Origin: Lentzea alba
GTDB lineage: Bacteria > Actinomycetota > Actinomycetes > Mycobacteriales > Pseudonocardiaceae
NCBI RefSeq assembly: GCF_011067745.1
Contig: NZ_JAAMPJ010000003.1
Span: 496,001 to 560,000, forward strand
Direction of reading: 5' to 3'
Length of the DNA: 64,000 nucleotides
The notes beneath the pieces are model-generated. The model saw nothing but the letters and a program-made list of their open reading frames with translations. It was not told where the DNA came from and made no database searches. A program made the position numbers and the translations under genes. Of this stretch, positions 8,051 to 16,705 are shown one piece after another (the first letter of the stretch is position 1; every line of letters starts with the position of its first letter).

Positions 8051-9985
8051 GTGGCTGATCAGCGGACCGCGGACGACCCGTCCCGCCAGAAACTCGCGCA
8101 CGACACCGTGCGGCTCGCGGTGATCGTCGGCGCGCTCGGCGTCGTGTTCGGCGACATCGGCACGAGCCCGATCTACACGATCCAGACCGTGTTCAACCCG
8201 GCGGACCCGCATCCGGTGCCGGTGAGCATCGCCAACGTCTACGGGGTCGTGTCGCTGATCTTCTGGTCGGTCATGATCATCGTGACCATCACGTACGTGC
8301 TGCTGGCGATGCGGGTCAACAACGACGGCGAGGGCGGCATCATGGCCCTCATCACGCTGTTGCGGAGGTGGAAGGCCAGGCAGGGGCGCAAGGCGGCCGC
8401 GACGCTGGCGGCGTTGGGGATCTTCGGGGCGGCGTTGTTCTTCGGCGACAGCATGATCACGCCGGCGATCTCGGTGCTGTCGGCCGTAGAGGGGTTGAAG
8501 GTCGTCGAGCCGGAGCTCGAACGGTTCGTCGTGCCGATCACCGCCGTGATCATCGTGGGGCTGTTCCTGGTGCAGCGGCGGGGAAGTGCCGCGGTCGGGC
8601 GGTTCTTCGGGCCGGTGATGATCCTGTGGTTCACCGCGATCGGCGCGGCCGGGATCGTGGGGATCGCGGGGCATCCGGAGATCCTCAAGGCGTTGTCGCC
8701 GACGTATGCGCTCGGGTTTTTGTTCGGGCACTTCGACATCGCGTTCTTCGCGCTGGCGGCGGTGGTGCTGGCGGTGACGGGTGCCGAGGCGCTCTACGCG
8801 GACATGGGGCACTTCGGGCGGCCCGCGATCGCGCGGGGGTGGTTGTTCCTGGTGTTGCCGGCGTGCGTGCTCAGTTATCTGGGGCAGGGCGCGCTGATCC
8901 TGGCGGACGAGAAGAACATCAGCGGGCCGTTCTTCCTCCTCGTGCCGGAGTGGGGGCGCTGGCCGATGGTGGTGCTGGCGACGGCGGCGACAGTCATCGC
9001 GTCGCAGGCGGTGATCACCGGCGCGTACTCGGTGGCGTCGCAGGCCGCGCAGCTCGGGTACCTGCCGCGGTTGCGGATCGCGCACACGTCCGAGTCGACG
9101 ATCGGGCAGATCTACGTGCCGTGGATCAACTGGGTGCTGATGGTGTCGGTGCTGACGCTGGTGTTCGCGTTCCGGAGCTCGGCGGCGCTGGCGTTCGCGT
9201 TCGGCATGGCGGTGACCGGCACGATCACGATCACCACGTCGCTGTTCCTGTTCATCGCGCGCTGGAAGTTCGGGGCGCCGGCCTGGGCGATCGGGCTCGG
9301 GTGCGTGGTGCTGCTGGGTGTCGACCTGCTGTTCCTCGCGGCGAACCTGACCAAGCTGCTGCACGGCGCGTGGCTGCCGTTGCTGATCGGCCTCACCGCG
9401 TTCACGGTGATGACGACGTGGCAGCGCGGCCGGGCGATCGTCACCAGGGAACGCCGGGAGGCGGAAGGGTCGCTGCAGGCGTTCATCGAGGAACTGCACC
9501 GGCTGTCGCCCACGCGCGTGCCGGGCACGGCGGTGTTCCTCAACCGCGGCAAGGAAACCGCGCCGCTGGCCATGCGCGCGAACGTCGAGCACAACCAGGT
9601 GCTGCACGAACGCGTGGTGGTCGTGTCCATCGAGACCGAACCGGTGCCGCGCGTGCCGGTGGACCGACGGGTCGAGGTCGACGACCTGGGCCACAGCGAC
9701 GACGGCATCATCCACGTGACCGCGCGGTTCGGGTACATGGAGACGCCGGACGTGCCCGCCGCGCTGGCGTTGCTCGACCCCGCGCGGACCGAGGGCGAGC
9801 TGAACCTCGGCCAGGCCCGGTACTTCCTGTCGAAGATCGAGCTGCAGCGCGGCAAGTCACCGACGATGGCCGGATGGCGCAAGCGGTTGTTCGTGGCCAC
9901 GTCGTACATCACCGCGGACGCCGCCGAGCACTTCGGATTGCCCCGAGAGCGAACAGTGATCATGGGAGCGCACATCGATGTTTAG
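8051..9985 (+). CDS. kup: Kup-family potassium uptake protein
   Basis: 644 residues from a GTG start, close to the family's usual 620-660. It is expected to import K+ with protons across the cytoplasmic membrane. The signature VFGDIGTSPIYT lies near residues 32-43. About 12 transmembrane helices cover residues 25-460, including the conserved GDSMITPAISVLSAVEG and GAYSVASQAAQLGYLPR. A soluble C-terminal domain of about 170 residues follows, ending in RTVIMGAHIDV. It is preceded by a long untranslated leader. The next gene begins 7 bases downstream and may be cotranscribed. Confidence 0.95.
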   Translation: MADQRTADDPSRQKLAHDTVRLAVIVGALGVVFGDIGTSPIYTIQTVFNPADPHPVPVSIANVYGVVSLIFWSVMIIVTITYVLLAMRVNNDGEGGIMALITLLRRWKARQGRKAAATLAALGIFGAALFFGDSMITPAISVLSAVEGLKVVEPELERFVVPITAVIIVGLFLVQRRGSAAVGRFFGPVMILWFTAIGAAGIVGIAGHPEILKALSPTYALGFLFGHFDIAFFALAAVVLAVTGAEALYADMGHFGRPAIARGWLFLVLPACVLSYLGQGALILADEKNISGPFFLLVPEWGRWPMVVLATAATVIASQAVITGAYSVASQAAQLGYLPRLRIAHTSESTIGQIYVPWINWVLMVSVLTLVFAFRSSAALAFAFGMAVTGTITITTSLFLFIARWKFGAPAWAIGLGCVVLLGVDLLFLAANLTKLLHGAWLPLLIGLTAFTVMTTWQRGRAIVTRERREAEGSLQAFIEELHRLSPTRVPGTAVFLNRGKETAPLAMRANVEHNQVLHERVVVVSIETEPVPRVPVDRRVEVDDLGHSDDGIIHVTARFGYMETPDVPAALALLDPARTEGELNLGQARYFLSKIELQRGKSPTMAGWRKRLFVATSYITADAAEHFGLPRERTVIMGAHIDV

Positions 9986-9992
9986 GTAGGGC

Positions 9993-10574
9993 ATGAGCCC
10001 GTACTTGGAGCTGGAACCGACCACCGACAGCCCGAAGGTCGTGCTGGTCGCGGGCATTCCCGGCACCGGCAAGAGCACGCTCGCCGAAGCGCTGGCCCGG
10101 CGGCTGAAGGCGCCGATCTTCTCGATGGACTGGGTGCTGGGATCGTTGGTCCTGGCTCGCGCGATCACCGACGAGAACGCCGAGGCCGTGGTGGATCTGC
10201 AGCTCACCGCCCTGGTGGCCCGGCACGTCCAGTTGGGGATCGACGTGATCGTCGACGCGACCGGGCACACGCGGGAGGAGCGCGCGCAGTGGCGTGAGCT
10301 CGCGGAACGGCTCGGCGGCGAGTTCGTCGGGGTCGAGTGCGTCTGCTCGGACGAACGACTGCACCGCGAGCGGATCGAGGGCCGGTCACGCGGCATTCCC
10401 GGCTGGCACGCAACGGTTTCGTGGCAGCACGTCGAACGCATGCGCGGTCTGTGGCAGCCGTGGGAGGACGACCACCTGGTGCTCGACTCGGCCGTCGAAA
10501 CCCCGGACAGCTCGGTGGAACGCGTCCTTCCCCGCCTCAGCTCACCGCCACCGGCCGGTGCCCGCCGAAGATGA
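9993..10574 (+). CDS. P-loop kinase-like AAA protein
   Basis: 193 residues with Walker A GIPGTGKS (residues 21-28) and the general layout of small zeta-toxin or gluconate-kinase-like P-loop kinases (AAA_33). VDATGHTREERAQW resembles the region in which such enzymes bind their substrate. It probably phosphorylates a small molecule, but the substrate cannot be read from sequence. It starts 7 bases after kup. Its 3' end overlaps the convergent histidine kinase gene by 38 bases. No partner antitoxin is seen, so a toxin role is not supported. Confidence 0.7.
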   Translation: MSPYLELEPTTDSPKVVLVAGIPGTGKSTLAEALARRLKAPIFSMDWVLGSLVLARAITDENAEAVVDLQLTALVARHVQLGIDVIVDATGHTREERAQWRELAERLGGEFVGVECVCSDERLHRERIEGRSRGIPGWHATVSWQHVERMRGLWQPWEDDHLVLDSAVETPDSSVERVLPRLSSPPPAGARRR

Positions 10575-11949
10575 GATCCCAGTCCAGTTCCGGCTCCGGA
10601 ACCGGGCGTGGTTCGGGGATGTGGCCGTGGGTCGAGACGATGGAGCCGTTGAGGAACTGCCACATGTCGTCGCCTGCGCGCTGTTGCGTTCTGACGGCGG
10701 CTTTCCTCGGTTGCGGGATACCGGTCGGAATCGTTGCTATGAAACGAATTCCGTGGAACCCGTCGGCGTCGGTGGCCTCCAGCGTGCCGTGGTGCCTGGT
10801 GGCGATGCGACGGGCGATCGCGAGCCCGAGACCGGCGCCGCCCGCGGCCCGGGTACGCGCCTCGTCGAGCCGGGTGAACCGGTCGAAGACGCGTTCCCGG
10901 TCCGCTTCGGGGATGCCGGGACCGTCGTCGATGACCTCGAGCGTCGCGGCGGACCCGCCGCGCAGGCGCACGATCACCTCGGTGCCCGCGTGGCGTTCGG
11001 CGTTGTCCAGCAGGTTGCCGAGCAGCCGGGACAGCTGAGCCCGCCGCCCTGGAACGAGCACCTGGTCGTCGGCTTCCAGGGTGACCATCGCCCGGCGGGA
11101 GACTTCCCGGTGCGCCACGGCGGTGAGGTCGACGGTGTCCTGTTTGTCCAGTGCGTCGGCGTCCAACCTGGCCAGCAGCAACAGGTCCGTGGTCAGCTCC
11201 TGCAGCCGTTCGGCGTCCTCCAGCGCCGCCTTCACCACGGTGGGCCAGTCCGAGATGTGCGGATGTGAGAGCGCGATCTCCAGCTCGGCGCGCAGTGCGG
11301 CCAGTGGGCTGCGCAGCTCGTGCGAGGCGTCCGCGACGAACCTGCGGGTGTCCTCGACGGAGCGGTGCACCCGGTCGAGCGTCTCGTTCAGCGTGGCACC
11401 CAGCCGGGCGATCTCGTTGTCGGAGGACGGAACCGGGACGCGCCGGGTGAGGTTGTGCTCGTTGATCTCGGCCACCTCGACCCGCATCGCCTCCACCGGC
11501 CGCAGCACCCGGCTGACCGCGGCCAGCACCGTGATCGACACCAGTGCGGTGATCGAGGCGAGCGCGCCGAACAGGGTGAACGTCGCGTTGTTCAGCTGAC
11601 GTTGTGCCTCGGAGACGACCGACCGCACCTCGTCGTGGCTGCGCTGCGGCCCATCACCGACCAGCTGGTACGGGGTGTTGTCGGGGTCGTTGAACGGCCA
11701 CAGCGACAGGTGTGGCCGCACTTCGGTGCTCGAGTACCGGACGGCGATGCCCGGCGTGGAGATGAACTCGTGCTCGTCCAGCTGGAAGCAGCTGTAGACG
11801 CCGCACATGTAGACCGTGCGCGAGCTGTCCGCGGTCTGGGCGGTGAGCTGCTGGCGTTGCGACACCAGCAGCAGCGCCCCGGCGAGACCGATCAGCAGCG
11901 CGGTGATGGCCGTGGCCAGCACAGTGACCTTGACCTGCAAGGATCTCAT
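10537..11949 (-). CDS. Sensor histidine kinase, HAMP type (OmpR-system partner)
   Basis: 470 residues. TM1 is at about 8-30. An extracytoplasmic domain of roughly 90 residues contains two cysteines (CGVYSC). TM2 is at about 124-147, then a HAMP linker, and the HisKA helix has ADASHELRSPLAALRAE with His210 as phospho-acceptor. The ATPase domain has N-box LLDNAERHA, G1 DDGPGIPEADRERVF and G2 GGAGLGLAI. About 60 residues follow the ATPase domain, rich in proline and glutamate, with no recognised fold. The ATG overlaps the stop of the response regulator (ATGA), so translation is coupled. The paired cysteines could report extracytoplasmic redox state, which is inference. Confidence 0.93.
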   Translation of the reverse strand: MRSLQVKVTVLATAITALLIGLAGALLLVSQRQQLTAQTADSSRTVYMCGVYSCFQLDEHEFISTPGIAVRYSSTEVRPHLSLWPFNDPDNTPYQLVGDGPQRSHDEVRSVVSEAQRQLNNATFTLFGALASITALVSITVLAAVSRVLRPVEAMRVEVAEINEHNLTRRVPVPSSDNEIARLGATLNETLDRVHRSVEDTRRFVADASHELRSPLAALRAELEIALSHPHISDWPTVVKAALEDAERLQELTTDLLLLARLDADALDKQDTVDLTAVAHREVSRRAMVTLEADDQVLVPGRRAQLSRLLGNLLDNAERHAGTEVIVRLRGGSAATLEVIDDGPGIPEADRERVFDRFTRLDEARTRAAGGAGLGLAIARRIATRHHGTLEATDADGFHGIRFIATIPTGIPQPRKAAVRTQQRAGDDMWQFLNGSIVSTHGHIPEPRPVPEPELDWDLIFGGHRPVAVS

Positions 11950-12617
11950 CGATCCACCAACCGATAGCCGACGCCGCGCACGGTGGTGATGCTCCGCCGG
12001 TCGAACGGTGTGTCGATCTTGCGGCGCAACGCGCTGATGTAGACCTCGACGAGGTTGGGATCGGGGTCGTGCGTCGCGTCCCACACCCCGTCGATGATCT
12101 CCGACTTGGTGACGACCTCGCCCGCGTGCCTGAGCAGGAAGTTCAGCACCGAGAACTCCTTCGCCTTCAGGTCGATCCGCGTGGTGCCCCGGTGACACTC
12201 CCGGCTGACCGGATCGAGCACCAGGTCGCCGGCCCGCAGCAACACCGGCTGGGCGGTGCGCGACCGCCGGGCGAGCGCCCTGAGCCGCGCCACCAGCACC
12301 ACGTAGGAGAACGGCTTGGTCAGGTAGTCGTCCGCGCCGGTGTCCAGCCCCTCGGCCTCGTCGAACTCGCCGTCCTTCGCGGTGAGCATCAGGATCGGCG
12401 TCCACACGCCCGCGTCCCGCAGCTCCTGGCAGACCCGGTAGCCGTTGAGGCCGGGCAGCATGATGTCCAGCACGATCACGTCGTACGGGTGCTCCCGCGC
12501 CCGCCACAGCCCGTCCGTGCCGTTGCGCTCCACGTCGACGGCGAACCCCTCGGCGGTCAGGCCGCGGGTGAGCAGGTCGGCGAGACGGGGATCATCTTCC
12601 ACCACGAGCACGCGCAT
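11946..12617 (-). CDS. OmpR/PhoB-family response regulator
   Basis: 223 residues from the ATG giving MRVLVVEDDPRLADLL. An upstream in-frame extension exists but has no homology value. The receiver domain has the DD pocket, phospho-acceptor Asp in VIVLDIMLPGLNG, and conserved Thr and Lys in MLTAKDG and LTKPFSY. The C-terminal winged helix has FSVLNFLLRHAGEVVTKSEI and VEVYISALRRKID. It pairs with the overlapping downstream histidine kinase. The family binds direct repeats in promoters. No target site was identified here. Confidence 0.95.
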   Translation of the reverse strand: MRVLVVEDDPRLADLLTRGLTAEGFAVDVERNGTDGLWRAREHPYDVIVLDIMLPGLNGYRVCQELRDAGVWTPILMLTAKDGEFDEAEGLDTGADDYLTKPFSYVVLVARLRALARRSRTAQPVLLRAGDLVLDPVSRECHRGTTRIDLKAKEFSVLNFLLRHAGEVVTKSEIIDGVWDATHDPDPNLVEVYISALRRKIDTPFDRRSITTVRGVGYRLVDR

Positions 12618-12739
12618 GGGAGCAGCCTGCCGCATCGCCCGTGATCGAGTCCTGAAATTCGGTTCAGGATCGTTCAGCGTCTCTTCAGGTTCGCCCTGGC
12701 AGGCTCTGCGCCGTGGACGGGGGGATCCACTCAGGGGGA

Positions 12740-12781
12740 GAAGGTGGCGGCGCCGCGCGGGGGAGCAGCGCTGCCACCTTC
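12740..12781 (-). terminator. Hairpin terminator after the ribonuclease gene
   Basis: GAAGGTGGC pairs with GCCACCTTC, then a G·T step and GCGC/GCGC, giving a stem of about 14 pairs with a 14-base loop. It begins 21 bases past the ribonuclease stop codon in the direction of transcription and has no T-tract, as is common in actinomycetes. Confidence 0.65.
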
Positions 12782-12802
12782 TGTGCACCTGGTGGGCGCT
12801 CT

Positions 12803-13222
12803 CTAGGAGGTGGTGATGCGGTAGAAGTTCGAGTAGTGGTCCGGCGAGAAGTAGACGTAACCGTTGGTGCGGTCACGGACGATCCGGTACGCGTCCCGGG
12901 CGGCACCGCAGGCCCGCGGGTAGACGTCGAACTCCTGGTAGGTGTGGCCGGCCGGCAGCTGGCCCTCGCGGTTCTGGAACGTGCCGCCCGCGAAGTTGCA
13001 CCGCCCGCCCGGCCAGTCGTACCAGTCGCGCCGGGTCGGGTAACCCAGCGACTTCCACGTGTTGTTGGCGGTGATGGCCGCCGAACAGCGGGATTGCGTG
13101 CAGGAGTTGTAGACGGCGGCGTCGGCGGCGGGCGTGACGACCGTGGTCACACCGAGCACGGACGCGACGATGGCGAGAGCGGCGAGCAGGCGACGTGTCC
13201 AGTGCGGTTGCAGGGTTTGCAC
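12803..13222 (-). CDS. Secreted guanyl-specific ribonuclease, N1/T1 (RNase Sa-like) family
   Basis: 139 residues from a GTG start with GGAGG eight bases upstream. A longer frame extends to 13375 but lacks a signal peptide at its start. The signal peptide covers about residues 1-36 (TRRLLAALAIVASVLGV then ADAA). The mature part matches microbial guanyl RNases. Predicted catalytic residues are Glu97 in TYQEFDVYP, Arg113 in DAYRIVRD and His129 in SPDHYSNFYRI. Four cysteines in the mature protein may form disulfides. It should cleave single-stranded RNA after guanosine outside the cell, for nutrient scavenging or against competitors. No barstar-like inhibitor gene is seen nearby. Confidence 0.88.
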   Translation of the reverse strand: MQTLQPHWTRRLLAALAIVASVLGVTTVVTPAADAAVYNSCTQSRCSAAITANNTWKSLGYPTRRDWYDWPGGRCNFAGGTFQNREGQLPAGHTYQEFDVYPRACGAARDAYRIVRDRTNGYVYFSPDHYSNFYRITTS

Positions 13223-13456
13223 TTCAGACCTCCATCGGCAGGGAACCTGGATGTCGTGATCATTTCTGGTGATCACCACGAGCAGGTGAACGGCGGGGAA
13301 CCATCCGCGCAACGGCTGTGGCCTCTTCACGTTCGCACAAATGGCGCAGTCACGGGTCGAACATCGGGTGTTCACCGATCACAGCCTCCGAACGCCGGAG
13401 TTGATCAACTCCGAACAGTTGATTGCGGGCGCGGCCACCGGCGATAAATTTGTCCT
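13223..13456. promoter_or_regulatory. Divergent intergenic promoter region
   Basis: A 234-base region separating the divergent ribonuclease and SNase/CBM2 lipoprotein genes. It is locally less GC-rich than its surroundings and should hold both promoters. I do not see a convincing operator or structured RNA. The short frame running through it upstream of the ribonuclease start is not supported as coding. Confidence 0.4.
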
Positions 13457-14299
13457 ATGGCAGCACGGAAGCACTTTTTGGTGCTGTTGACCCTGATCAT
13501 CTGCGCGACCGCCTGCACCGCCGAACAGGTCGGAGCGCCGCGCCCCGCACCGCGGATCTCGGCTCCTCCGTCGGTGGAGAACCTGCCGTCCACAAAGGTG
13601 CGATCCGTTGTCGACGGCCGCACCGTCGAACTGGCGGACGGCACGCGCGCCCGCATCTCGCTGCTCGCCGAACCGGTCTCGTGCAACGCCGCCGCAGCCC
13701 TGGAGTTCGCCACGAAGACGTTGCTGGACAAGGAAGTTCGCGTCAGCAGCATCACGCCCGGCGAAGTGTCGCTGATACTGCCGGACGGCACCGACTTCGC
13801 GCTGGCGGCCGTGTCCGCCGGTGTGCTGCGCACCTCCGGTGTGGACGGTGGCCCGCTGATGGAGGCGGAAACCCAGGCGTCAAAGGCGAAAATCGGACTT
13901 TGGGCGCAGGAGTGTCCCACCTCGACCCCCGCGCCGCCGCCTCCCGTCACGTCCACGTCCGCCGCGCCGCCGCCCGCCCCGCCCTGCGTGGTGGCCTACC
14001 GGATCAACAGCACGTGGCCCGGCGCGTTCCAGGCCGAGGTGACCATCCGCAACGTCAGCGGCGCGCTGATCAACGGCTGGGCGTTGCGCTGGCGGTTCCC
14101 CGACGGGCAGACGATCACGCAGATGTGGAACGCCACCGCGTCCCAGTCCGGCGCGGACGTGACCGCCACCAACGCCGGTTACACCGCCCTGATCGTGCCC
14201 GACGGTTCGATCTCGATCGGGTTCAACGGCTCGATCAACGGCCTCAACTCCGTGCCGGACGCGTTCACGCTGAACGGCGCCGCCTGCACGGTCGGCTAG
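13457..14299 (+). CDS. Lipoprotein with degenerate SNase-like domain and C-terminal CBM2
   Basis: 280 residues. A lipoprotein signal with lipobox ATAC places the lipidated residue at Cys20. Residues about 48-155 follow the layout of staphylococcal-nuclease folds: VVDGRTVELADGTRARISLL, then a closing QASKAKIGLWAQ helix. The usual catalytic Asp, Arg and Glu positions are not conserved, since VDGD is VDGR, RLL is SLL and TPE is lost. A Pro/Thr/Ser linker (about 156-176) leads to a family 2 carbohydrate-binding module (about 177-280) with STWPGAFQAEVTIRN, NGWALRW, TQMWNAT and flanking cysteines. It probably binds cellulose or chitin at the cell surface. Nuclease activity is doubtful. Confidence 0.75.
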   Translation: MAARKHFLVLLTLIICATACTAEQVGAPRPAPRISAPPSVENLPSTKVRSVVDGRTVELADGTRARISLLAEPVSCNAAAALEFATKTLLDKEVRVSSITPGEVSLILPDGTDFALAAVSAGVLRTSGVDGGPLMEAETQASKAKIGLWAQECPTSTPAPPPPVTSTSAAPPPAPPCVVAYRINSTWPGAFQAEVTIRNVSGALINGWALRWRFPDGQTITQMWNATASQSGADVTATNAGYTALIVPDGSISIGFNGSINGLNSVPDAFTLNGAACTVG

Positions 14300-14371
14300 T
14301 TCGTGCGGCTTTCCGTTCAGTGGAAAACCACCGTCGACGGAGGTCGGTGCGGCTGCCTAGCGTTCGACCGT

Positions 14372-15109
14372 GTGACGACCAGCCAGCACGAGATCAGCGA
14401 CGAGATCGCGAAGCTCCAGGCCGACTCACCGAAGGGTGCGCCGCTGCTGGACTTCCCGCCCTACCGCAGCACCCTGCTGCGCCACCCGACCAAGGAGCTG
14501 CAGCTCGTCGACCCCGAGGGCGCCGAGCTGCTCGCCCCGGTGTTCGGCCACTCCGACGTCGACGCCGTCGAGGCCGACCTGACCCTCCAGCGCGGTGGCG
14601 AGCCGATCGGCGAACGCATCCGGGTGCACGGGCGCGTGCTCGACGGCGACGGCCGGCCGGTGCGCCGCCAGCTCGTCGAGATCTGGCAGGCCAACGCCGC
14701 CGGCCGGTACTCGCACCAGGGCGACCAGCACCCCGCTCCGCTGGACCCGAACTTCACCGGCGTCGGCCGGTGCCTCACCGACGACGACGGCTGGTACTCG
14801 TTCACGTCGATCAAGCCGGGCCCCTACCCGTGGCGCAACCACCACAACGCCTGGCGGCCCGCGCACATCCACTTCTCGTTGTTCGGCACGGACTTCACCC
14901 AGCGCCTGATCACGCAGATGTACTTCCCCGGCGACCAGCTGCTGGCGCTGGACCCGATCGCCCAGTCGATCACCGATCCGGGCGCGTTGTCCCGGTTGAT
15001 CGCGACGTACGACCACGCTCAGTCCGAGCACGAGTGGCTGCTCGGCTACCGCTGGGACATCGTGTTGACCGGCAGCCACGCGACCTACCTGGAGCCGTCC
15101 GATGACTGA
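14372..15109 (+). CDS. pcaH: Protocatechuate 3,4-dioxygenase beta subunit
   Basis: 245 residues from the GTG at 14372. A longer frame to 14303 gives an unrelated N terminus. With PcaG it cleaves protocatechuate intradiol to 3-carboxy-cis,cis-muconate, using non-haem Fe(III). The iron ligands of the family are visible: Tyr in AGRYSHQGDQ, Tyr in KPGPYPWRN, and the two histidines in RPAHIHFS. This is the first gene of pcaHGBDC-pobA. Its stop overlaps the pcaG start by 8 bases. No pca regulator gene (PcaR/PcaO) is seen beside it. Confidence 0.95.
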   Translation: MTTSQHEISDEIAKLQADSPKGAPLLDFPPYRSTLLRHPTKELQLVDPEGAELLAPVFGHSDVDAVEADLTLQRGGEPIGERIRVHGRVLDGDGRPVRRQLVEIWQANAAGRYSHQGDQHPAPLDPNFTGVGRCLTDDDGWYSFTSIKPGPYPWRNHHNAWRPAHIHFSLFGTDFTQRLITQMYFPGDQLLALDPIAQSITDPGALSRLIATYDHAQSEHEWLLGYRWDIVLTGSHATYLEPSDD

Positions 15110-15593
15110 GACCCCCGGGCAGACCGTCGGCCCGTTCTTCCACCACGCGCTCGCGTACGCGGGCGACTCCGAGCTGGTGCCGTTCGGCTCGGCCGGATCC
15201 GTGGTGCTGCACGGCCACGTCTACGACGGTGCGGGCACTCCGGTGCCGGACGCGATGATCGAGATCCGGCAGGCCGACGCTTCCGGTGTGGTGCCGGCCG
15301 TCGGCGGGTCGTTGCGGCGACGCGGAGCCGGGTTCACCGGATGGGGGCGTTCCTGCACGGACAGCGCCGGGCGTTACTGGTTCAGCACCGTTGAGCCCGG
15401 GTTGCCGTTCTTCGCCGTGACGGTGTTCGCGCGCGGGTTGCTCAATCGGTTGTTCACGCGGATCTACCTGCCTGGGGCTGACGGCGCGATGGACGGGTTG
15501 GTCGCTGAACGGGAGCCGGACGGGCGGCTGCGGTTCGACATCCATCTGCAGGGGCCGTCCGAGACGGTGTTCTTCAAGTTCCCGCGGACCTGA
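15102..15593 (+). CDS. pcaG: Protocatechuate 3,4-dioxygenase alpha subunit
   Basis: 163 residues, shorter than many PcaG proteins (about 190-200) but with the typical N terminus TPGQTVGPFFHHAL. GHVYDGAGTPVPDAMIEIRQAD and a GWGRSCTDSAGRYWFSTVEPG block match the intradiol dioxygenase fold. The alpha subunit lacks the iron site and shapes the active site of the alpha-beta protomer. It overlaps pcaH and is followed 2 bases later by the GTG of pcaB. Confidence 0.93.
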   Translation: MTETPGQTVGPFFHHALAYAGDSELVPFGSAGSVVLHGHVYDGAGTPVPDAMIEIRQADASGVVPAVGGSLRRRGAGFTGWGRSCTDSAGRYWFSTVEPGLPFFAVTVFARGLLNRLFTRIYLPGADGAMDGLVAEREPDGRLRFDIHLQGPSETVFFKFPRT

Positions 15594-15595
15594 CC

Positions 15596-16705
15596 GTGCT
15601 GCCGGGCTCGTATCGCGCCGCCGGTCTGGTGGACGACGCCGCGTTCGTGCGGGCGATGGTGTCGGTCGAGGTCGCGTGGGCGCGGGTGCTCGGCAACCCG
15701 GTCTCGGTGGACGCCTGGGTGCCGACGCTGGACCCCCGTGAGGTCGAGGCTGCCGGAAATCCGGTGCTGCCGCTGGTGTCGGCGCTGCGTGCCGAGGTCT
15801 CCGGTCCGGTCCACACCGGACTGACGAGCCAGGACGTCCTCGACTCCGCCCTGATGTTGCTGGCGCGTGAGGTGTTGACGCGTGTCTCGGCTGATCTGGA
15901 ACGGGTTGCTGTCGCGCTCGCCCGGCTGGCTGACGAGCATCGGGCGAGCGTGATGGCCGGGCGGACGTTGACGCAGTTCGCCGTGCCGATCACGTTCGGG
16001 CTCAAGGCCGCGCGGTGGCTGGTGGGCGTGCTGGACGCACTGGACGAGCTGGACGTCGTGTCGAGGAACCTGCCGGTGCAGTGTGGAGGTGCGGCGGGGA
16101 CGTTGGCTCGGGTGGAGTCCGATCCGGTCGCGGCTGCTTCCGCGTTCGCGGACCACTTGGGACTGGTGTGGCCAGGGATGCCGTGGCACACCTATCGCGC
16201 GCCGGTCACGCGTCTTGGTGACGCGGTGGTGCGCGTGTGTGACGCGCTCGGTGTGATGGCGGCGGATCTGCTGACGTTGGGACGGCCCGAGATCGGTGAG
16301 GTCCGGGAGGGCGCGGTGGCGGGGCGCGGTGGGTCGTCGACCATGCCGCACAAGCGGAATCCGGTGTTGTCGGTGCTGGTGAACAGCGCGGCTTTGCAGG
16401 CTCCGCAGCTGGGCGCCCAGTTGCACCTGTGTTCGGCGCGGGCCGTGGACGAACGGCCGGACGGCGCTTGGCACGCGGAGTGGCCGGCGTTGCGGTCGCT
16501 GCTGGAGCTGGCCGTGGTGGCGGCTTCGCAGGCGGCCGAGCTGGTCGAGGGCCTCGAGGTGCACGCGGACGTGATGGCGCGGCGGGCTGCCGAGGCGGCG
16601 GGCGAGTTGCTGGCGGAGCGGGGCGGCGGGACGGACCCGGCCACCTACCTCGGTGCCGCCGAGGTGTTCGTGGACGACGTGCTGAAGCGGTGGGAGTCGC
16701 GATGA
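15596..16705 (+). CDS. pcaB: 3-carboxy-cis,cis-muconate cycloisomerase
   Basis: 369 residues from GTG, a fumarase/aspartase-superfamily enzyme converting 3-carboxymuconate to 4-carboxymuconolactone. The signature GGSSTMPHKRNPVLS and the THTGLTSQDVLDSALM-like region (seen as VHTGLTSQDVLDS) are both present. It is shorter than the 440-450 residues typical of some PcaB proteins, because the C-terminal domain is brief. Short PcaB versions are common in actinobacteria. Its stop overlaps the pcaD start (ATGA). Confidence 0.93.
   Translation: MLPGSYRAAGLVDDAAFVRAMVSVEVAWARVLGNPVSVDAWVPTLDPREVEAAGNPVLPLVSALRAEVSGPVHTGLTSQDVLDSALMLLAREVLTRVSADLERVAVALARLADEHRASVMAGRTLTQFAVPITFGLKAARWLVGVLDALDELDVVSRNLPVQCGGAAGTLARVESDPVAAASAFADHLGLVWPGMPWHTYRAPVTRLGDAVVRVCDALGVMAADLLTLGRPEIGEVREGAVAGRGGSSTMPHKRNPVLSVLVNSAALQAPQLGAQLHLCSARAVDERPDGAWHAEWPALRSLLELAVVAASQAAELVEGLEVHADVMARRAAEAAGELLAERGGGTDPATYLGAAEVFVDDVLKRWESR

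Noticed and set aside
8015..9715. 566-codon minus-strand frame opposite kup
   Set aside because: Arg/His/Asp-rich shadow without any domain. Kup motifs are intact on the plus strand.
9993..10574. Zeta-toxin of a toxin-antitoxin pair
   Set aside because: The P-loop resembles such kinases, but there is no small antitoxin gene beside it. The neighbours are kup and a two-component system.
12803..13375. Longer start for the ribonuclease gene
   Set aside because: The extra 51 residues have no signal peptide at their start and no ribosome site. The GTG at 13222 has GGAGG upstream and begins a proper signal peptide.
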